Assembly: GCA_030248065.1 (NCBI GenBank) | Contig: JASAMV010006679.1 | Coordinates: 62,001-126,000, forward strand | Length of the DNA stretch: 64,000 nucleotides | Direction: 5' to 3' | Source: Rhynchonema sp. JSB1_4 | Lineage: Eukaryota > Nematoda > Chromadorea > Monhysterida > Xyalidae | Shown here: in pieces, positions 57,901 to 64,000 of the stretch | How the letters are laid out: each line of letters begins with the position of its first letter | Numbering within the stretch: position 1 is the stretch's first letter | Position numbers and translations under genes: made by a program | Notes under the pieces: model-generated | Seen by the model: only the letters and a program-made list of their open reading frames with translations | What the model was told of the DNA's origin: nothing | The model's database searches: none

Positions 57901-60900
57901 CATTCTCTGTTCCAGGCACGATCAGTCCACATCATGGCAGTGAGGGTGACAGTGGCACAGGCAGTAAACCGCCATCACCAGTCAGTGACACCACAGAACA
58001 ACAGCATCATCACAACAGCAATAGCTCAACATTCTCAATTCACGGGTTTGTCTGTCTGTGTAGGTTTCTCTTAATTTTCTTTCAATTTGCATCATTTCTG
58101 TCTGTTTTCGGCAGGTATTTGGACGTGGCCGACCCATCAGTCTCACCGGCTCGTCCCGTTTATCTCGAGTTTCCGCATCTCGACTACGATTGTTTTGAAG
58201 CTTTGGTCAACTATGGCTACAAGTCGAGGTTTGCACCTTGCATCTATTTTGTTGGCTTACCATGAGATGGGGTACGGTAGGTAGACCATTCCAAAATAAC
58301 TGATAACGTAAGGTAAACAAGTGTAAAAAGATACCGCACCTAATAATAGCTGGGAACGTAAACAAGCATAGTTAAACGCCCCAAAGCGCGCAGCGCTTTT
58401 ATGGTCCGGAAATAACAACTGCTAACCACCGCGTGTGCAATGTGGCGTGACGTGGTCCTTGGTTACGTGATTGGGTCGGGTGTTATATTTGCAAAAACAC
58501 ACGTACACACCACACACAAATTAGTCACAACTACGTCAAACTTTTATGAAGCAGGCAGGCAATTGTGCAAAACAACAAGCTGTTTTGTTACTCGACCTTT
58601 TTGACGGCTTTTGTGAGGTCACCAATAATGGCGCCATTTCTTACGGTCGTATTCTAAGTAATGTCCCAAACAATCAGAACATTCCGCCGGTTTTGCACGT
58701 AAACAGTTTTTGCTCCGGACCAAAAAAAACAGACCACAGAAAAATATGTGTGCTTGAGTTGTTGGTTGGGTTCCAAAGACCGTAATTTTACCCCGCGTTA
58801 TGTGAGAACCTGAGGTTTAATAAACGCTGTAGACGAGACCAGAATAGCCACTGCGCGAGGTCAAAGCACAGCATGGTTTAACCAGCATGGGGGCTGCTTG
58901 GGCACGAAAATATACTTCAACTGCTCGATTGTAATGTAACGCAACAGGCCACGCACAACACACCTGGCGTTTTTGCATAATGAGGCAATTGGTTTGGCGC
59001 CAAATTTGAAGCGGGAAGCGCGGGGAGGGACCAACGGAAGAAGTGTACATAAAACTCACAGGAACGGGGAGGGAAAAACTCACGTTGCTTTGGTTCTGAT
59101 CTTGAAATTTTATTTCAGGTTGGAGATTGTACCAAACAAAGTTGCCGAGCTCTACAAGACCGCCTCAATGTTGGGTGTTGACGCGTGTGCACGGATATGT
59201 GCCAAATATCTGGCCGAAAATCTCAAATCCGAAAATTGTATTGGTTCGTTCGCATTTCAACCTTTATGTTCCTTCCAGCAAACCTGTAAAATTGTTATGC
59301 ACGCGGCACTGTTCTTCTGAATAATTCACCACAATTTTTCAATATTACGCCTTCAGGAATTCGAAAATCAGCCAACAAAGCAAGTGACCAGTATCTGATG
59401 TCAAGCGTCGACGCATACATTCAAAAGAATTTCCTGGAGGTCACACAAACGAGCACGGAATTCACCTCGTTGCCGTGCATACAGGTATGTCAGGGGGCCG
59501 AAGGGGGGTGTTTAAGCCTGCTAAAGTTGTTATGTTGTGCTGCACACTCACCTAGTTTGAATTCAGTTGCTTATTTTTTTATCCATACTTTTGTGCCTTT
59601 TTCCATCAACAGTGTTGTTCATTGATATTACTGTTCAGATGATTGAGCGCGCTGCGCTGCCCGGCGTCACAGTCAGGGTCAGGGTGGTACGGTCGTGTCT
59701 GCTGCCTGTTTTCTTTTCCATTGTATTTATTACAGTAGGACCATTTTGATCAGACGCGCGCCCTTCGCTGCGAATGCCAGTAACGCTCCCCTTTTACCTG
59801 TTTCAGATGCGCAAGTGAGTGATTCAGTGGTGCGACACTTCAGACAGACAAACGTGGTCGGGTCGGGTCACACACATATTCCTCCCTTGTTGTTGCCGAC
59901 CTGTTGTTGAATAAGGCCAAGGCCTAGGCCCCGACACGCCGCTGCTCGTTCATCCTTGATATACCTTGTTGTTTATTGCTGTCCGGGCTTGCTGCTGTTC
60001 TCTTTGTCGTTACCGTACGCTCTAACTAGATACAGTAACCCAGTACAGGCTGCCTAATTAGTGTCAGGCGCACATTGCTCTATGTTTAGATTATCTTTTT
60101 GTGATAGGATGCTGGCTGACTCATATGTCAAACAAGCACATCGACCTGGATGGGATGGCAGCGTACAGGCGCCTCGTTAATTTCCTCTCTTAGCAGACGG
60201 AGAGTTGTTTTCAGCTGGAAATGAGCCACTGCGCATGTTTTGATTAGGCTCACTATTCTCAGCGACGAATCTATGTAATTTGTTTCGTAAACTGTGTCTT
60301 TTGTATCGATCCAAATGAGTCCACCAGCCTCATGGCTATGTATGCGGAGCTTATCGCGGTCGTAAACAAGCTGTCTCGGCCCGGCTGGCTGTACAATATA
60401 CCCACTTCAATGTGCTCTAGCTTCAGCTTGCCAGCAAGTCTACAAGTGCGCATAGATGTCTCTTATGTAAGGGATTGACCAACATTAGGCATTTTGCCAA
60501 AGAAACCTGGGAAAGATTGGTCATGGCGCTGGTATGTCATGCATTGGTGGAGCGGGGAGACAATTTATCATAACTTAAAGCTTTTATTATGGCAGAATGT
60601 GTGCCCGGAAATCCACTCTTTTTTGATAAATGGCTGTTTATGGCGCAAAATTATCGTGAGGGCTATAAAAATAGGCTTTAAGAACACGGTACGGCTCATA
60701 GGGAGACAAGAAGGGGATGGGACGATATGGAATTATTCAAAACATGCATTTATTATCAAGCACCCATTTCACACATTTTATTGTTTTGTTTGCATGCCTA
60801 TTTTAGTCAAGTGAGTTGGGTAGATGAATAAGTAGTACAAATGCTAACACACACACGGACAGAGTTTTCGGAACCAACATTTTTTGCCCAATATCAAAAC

Positions 60901-63900
60901 CGGTCAACCCTGAGCTGGCAAGGCGGGCACTGGTGCCCTTTCAACTTCAGGTGCAATTGGTGACCGACAAGGATGCGGCGATTGAATGCTGGGCACAACG
61001 AGTGCTCGACCATGTGGCCGAGTCGGAATGTATTGATCACGGCAGGGAGTTGCGCATGGACATGTTGTGCGAAAAGGTGGGGTAAAGCGCTCGCTGGGGT
61101 TAATCTGGAGTTGGTATGTTGTCATTGTGGCCACGGATATTGGCAATCATGGCGCGCAAAGCAGAAGCGATTGTGCTACTGATATTGACTTGACAATCGG
61201 GGAATACCTACTGTACCATACCAAAGATCGCGGATACCTACTGTACTGGGGGGATGGGGTAGCCCATCAAGCCCCCCTCAGCTCCCAGACTGGCACAGTT
61301 CACAACATGAAGCGAGCTCGACGGGATTGCTTTACTTCGAAATTTGTAATGTTTTTGCCATTCTTTCTGCAGACAATCATGCTGTTCGTGGATCGTGACG
61401 ACCAACTGCAAGACGTGTATGACATGGATGACAACAGTTCAGTGGGGTCGTGCGATGTGATACAGGTTGGCGAGAATGCGTTGATTCTAGTCCTTGTTGC
61501 GAGGATCTCGAGTGCTTATGCACATTGTCCGCAAGCGACAAAAAGTATATTTCCACTAGTGCTTGTTCGAATTTCAGGATTACAAGAAACTGGAGCAGCT
61601 GCGTGCGTTCCGTCGTCGTTCGTTGTCGGGCGCCGTGCAGCACAACGGCGTCATCGTGCCAGCAGCTGGCAACAATCTAACGGCCACGCTCAGCAATGGC
61701 ATCGTCGGTGAGTGGGCCACTTTTTGTTGGCACCGTTCGAGTTTTAGTGGCCGAATTCAACAAATTTATCACTGTTTTCACTGTCAGTGTCCAACGGTTC
61801 TCTGCTCCCGGCCAATCGTTTCCACTCATTGGCGATTACTGGGCATTCATATCACTCGTGCACGCCGCCGTCAATTGTACGCACTTGCCAGTCGCAGGTA
61901 AATCTCACTGTTTTTTTGTGATAATTTATTTTAATGTTATCGTTTATATTTCATTACATTCAGGAAAGCATCACGTCTGCAGCGAGCAGTGATTCCACAC
62001 ACGAGCCAGATGAGATCGAGAAGAAACTGATCGCTGTGACCAAAGTGTCCGGTTGGTTTTCCAAATAATTCCCATAGAAATCCAATTATATTGCCAAAAT
62101 TGTCCATTTCAATGCATATTACCTTTCAGAACTGTACCTGGTGGCACTATGTGTGCTACGTCGTCATCTGGTCACGCTGTCCATCCACCTGATGCCCCGA
62201 GCCACCGTGTTGGCCAAAAGTGGTGGCTGTGCGCCGTTTGACGAGAGGATGCAATTTGTGCACAGCTGTCTCGGCGGCAAGATCCCGTTGGCCACGATGC
62301 TCAGACCGCGGTGTAATGGCGGCGCCGTTCTGTTGCGCAATGGATGTGTGCTTGTTTGCGGTTGGTTGGGATTGAAATTGTTGTGCTTTTCTTCTCTTTT
62401 TTTAGTTGCACGCATACCTGCAGCCGCATACAACGTTGCATTGAATATCTCGATTCAAGCAACGCACCTGAAAGCACCAGCATTCTAAATTTCACCAACG
62501 CAACGCGTCCTTGTTCGTCAGGCGGCTACGACCGCGGCGAGTGCATGTCGGCGTGCGAGTGCTACAATGTTGAACGCAACGAATGGCTGCCGATGCCGGA
62601 CATGCGATCGGTGAGGGGTCGATTCGATGCGTGCGAATGTGATGGCAAAGTGTACGCAATCGGTGGATCGAATGGGACGAACGATTTGCGATCGATTGAA
62701 TGCTTCGAACACGATGTGAATGGCGGAGGCAGGGGAAAGTGGACAGTGATGGCGCCGATGAAAGTGCCTCGCTCGCAGAATGGTCCGTGTGATTTTCTCT
62801 CTCATTATATTTTATTCCAACACGTTGCCTTGGGGACCGGACAAAGTGCCGACAAATAAGTGCCAACAAAAGACTACCGACAGAAAAAAGTCCTAAAAAA
62901 TTTCAGACCTTAATGTCAGTCTGGAAGAAAGAATTGGTTACTTGTGTGGGCTTAGGGATGGCTCAGTCCTACACTTCGGGTTAGGCTCAGCCCAAACTTC
63001 AGTTTGGGCTTAGGCTGGGCCCTGGCCTACACTTCGGCGTAGAGTAAAGCTCGTTCTTTTCTGAGTCAATAAAAACACAACCAAATTATTTTGCGGGACT
63101 TGTCGACACTTTTTTGTAGGGCCTTGTACGGTAACCGTTCCCTTCCTATTTCAGGCTGTGCATCCGTGAATGGCAAGGTGTACTGTATTGGCGGTTGGAA
63201 TGGACAACGCGCGTTGTGCGATTGTGAGATGTTCGATCCGGATACGAATACGTGGCATCTGAAAGCATCGTTGAGCAAGGGTTGGTGATTCATGACCGTA
63301 TTTTGAAGATCGACAATCTAACAGACTACTTTCGGATTTCTTTATGTCACAGTATTCCGCACCGTCCGGTGTTGCACCGTTGTACATTGTTGTGGCTCTG
63401 CCTGCGTACATTTAGTTTCTGAGTGCATGTTGTCTGTGTCTGTCTGTCCGTGATTTCGTCCACCTTCTCGCCCTTTCCTGTCCTTGTTTTGCATTTATTT
63501 TTCATTCCCGTAACTTTCATTTCAACCCGGTTTTGTATTTATTTTCATGTCCGTAAACTCCACACCCGGTCTTGTAATTATGCTTCTTCCACTTAACGTT
63601 ATTATCTATCTATTAATGAGTTGGTGCCGACGCAATAAACTGACTAACCGTATTTTGAAAGGTTTACTAAGGTTTACTTCATGTTCGGTTTCTGTCAGTC
63701 TATACCGATTTTCTCCAGATCTAAGATTTCGCCCAATTCACAGGTCGTTACCAATCGGGCGTCACGTCGTGGCGTCACTTAATCATCGTCGTCGGTGGCT
63801 CCGACCAATGGCAATGCGCGGCCGAACTCGAAATGTACGACACAATCAAGGATGAATGGATGACCAAGTCGCCGATGCCTGTCGCTCGAAGGGGCGTCGG

Positions 63901-63917
63901 TGCGGTCGTTGCTAATG
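54951..63917 (+). CDS. BTB-BACK-Kelch protein (IVNS1ABP-like), 16 exons, 3' end beyond window
   Basis: Exons 54951-55193, 55660-55781, 55869-55951, 57916-58045, 58115-58228, 59119-59243, 59357-59484, 60951-61076, 61373-61465, 61578-61707, 61788-61897, 61964-62051, 62130-62360, 62522-62782, 63155-63280, 63744-63917; phases agree throughout. 761 residues so far. Residues 1-81 are disordered. BTB part 1 is at 82-125 (YDVVLYVSHREIYAHRAVLA). A ~65-residue Ser/His-rich insert follows, then BTB part 2 (YLEFPHLDYDCFEALVNYGY). BACK spans about 232-357 (SVDAYIQKNFLEV). A linker leads to Kelch repeats from about 545 (GGYDRGECMSACECYN, VYAIGGSNGTNDLRSIECF, VYCIGGWNGQRALCDCEMFD, IIVVGGSDQWQCAAELEMYD). The GGY-D/N-R-ECM pattern resembles IVNS1ABP. 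Such proteins are Cullin-3 adaptors or actin-associated. The donor after 63917 shows the gene continues. Confidence 0.9.
55221..55599 (-). mobile_element. Family C hAT-like MITE in intron 1 of the Kelch gene, perfect 8-bp duplication
   Basis: 379 bp between CAGTGTAGTTCCTGG and CTAGGAACTACACTG. CTTGGCAC is duplicated at 55213-55220 and 55600-55607. GGTACACTATCTCCCCC words (complement of the GGGGGAGATAG subfamily). Starts 27 bases after the donor and ends 60 before the acceptor of the intron. Confidence 0.93.
55952..57915. other. Intron 3 of the Kelch gene; no repeat family recognised
   Basis: About 2 kb. It contains a 250-codon antisense open frame (57903-57151) and an overlapping 137-codon sense frame, neither with recognisable domains. 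Confidence 0.5.
59485..60950. other. Intron 7 of the Kelch gene; nothing recognised
   Basis: 1.5 kb without a repeat family or exon. A 106-codon frame at 60494-60814 has no splice context. Confidence 0.45.
61195..61300 (+). repeat. GATACCTACTGTACC-word fragment in intron 8
   Basis: AATACCTACTGTACCATACC and GGATACCTACTGTACTGGGG words match those at 44810-45150, ending near CTCCCAGACTGGCAC. A truncated member of that family. Confidence 0.6.
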
Positions 63918-64000
63918 GTGCGTTTGCATTGTTGTCTTGATTGAAGAAACTCAATAAGTCAGGCCAAATGTTAAAACTATGGTGTTGTGCTGCGTTTTTC

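Noticed and set aside
60494..60814. 106-codon ORF in Kelch intron 7
   Set aside because: No recognisable domain. The Kelch exon chain is phase-consistent without it.

Overview
This is a eukaryotic, intron-rich window, almost certainly from a nematode. The deciding evidence is a complete cuticle-collagen gene at 33280-34971 with the nematode N-terminal cuticle domain. Compact phase-consistent introns with TTTCAG-type acceptors and short TTAGGC (nematode telomere unit) runs agree with this. I cannot name the species. No bacterial or viral genes, CRISPR array or rRNA were seen.

Layout: 1-5290 is repeat-rich (LINE relic, MITE-like elements). 5297-9401 (+) is an MPV17/PXMP2-family membrane-protein gene with a gene of unknown function on the minus strand inside its first intron. 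11622-22125 (-) is a 15-exon gene for a ~1000-residue Ser/Pro-rich protein that I do not recognise. 22640-28061 is a dense pile of nested short inverted-repeat elements. 28855-32486 (-) encodes an SH3-SH2-tyrosine pseudokinase. 33280-34971 (-) is the cuticle collagen. 36712-41451 (-) holds three putative secreted peptide precursors, one carrying two FMGSRG-KR units that fit the invertebrate tachykinin-related FxGxR-amide pattern. 44336-45771 (-) is a weaker gene model. 45900-52151 is a second repeat pile. 52355-54551 (+) may hold a very small membrane-protein gene. 54951 to the right edge (+) is a BTB-BACK-Kelch gene of IVNS1ABP type, cut by the window end.

Gene models were assembled by hand. 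An exon was accepted when reading frame, phase and GT/AG sites agreed across the whole chain. For the pseudokinase (15 exons, 708 aa), collagen (7 exons, 372 aa), unknown protein (15 exons, 998 aa), Kelch (16 exons, 761 aa so far) and MPV17-like gene (5 exons, 192 aa), exon lengths sum to clean frames.

The two repeat piles are the most unusual part. At least six element families end in CAGTG-type or CA...TG inverted repeats and are flanked by exact or near-exact 8-bp target duplications (hAT-like). Two further families insert at TA (Tc1/mariner-like). Elements sit inside elements, often inside copies of their own family. Each family carries its own short word repeated near both ends next to G-runs, and in one family all copies of the word change together between subfamilies. 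Separately, the 10-mer TGATGTTTCA/TGAAACATCA occurs 18 times, 17 of them between 28.7 and 37.7 kb and mostly in introns.
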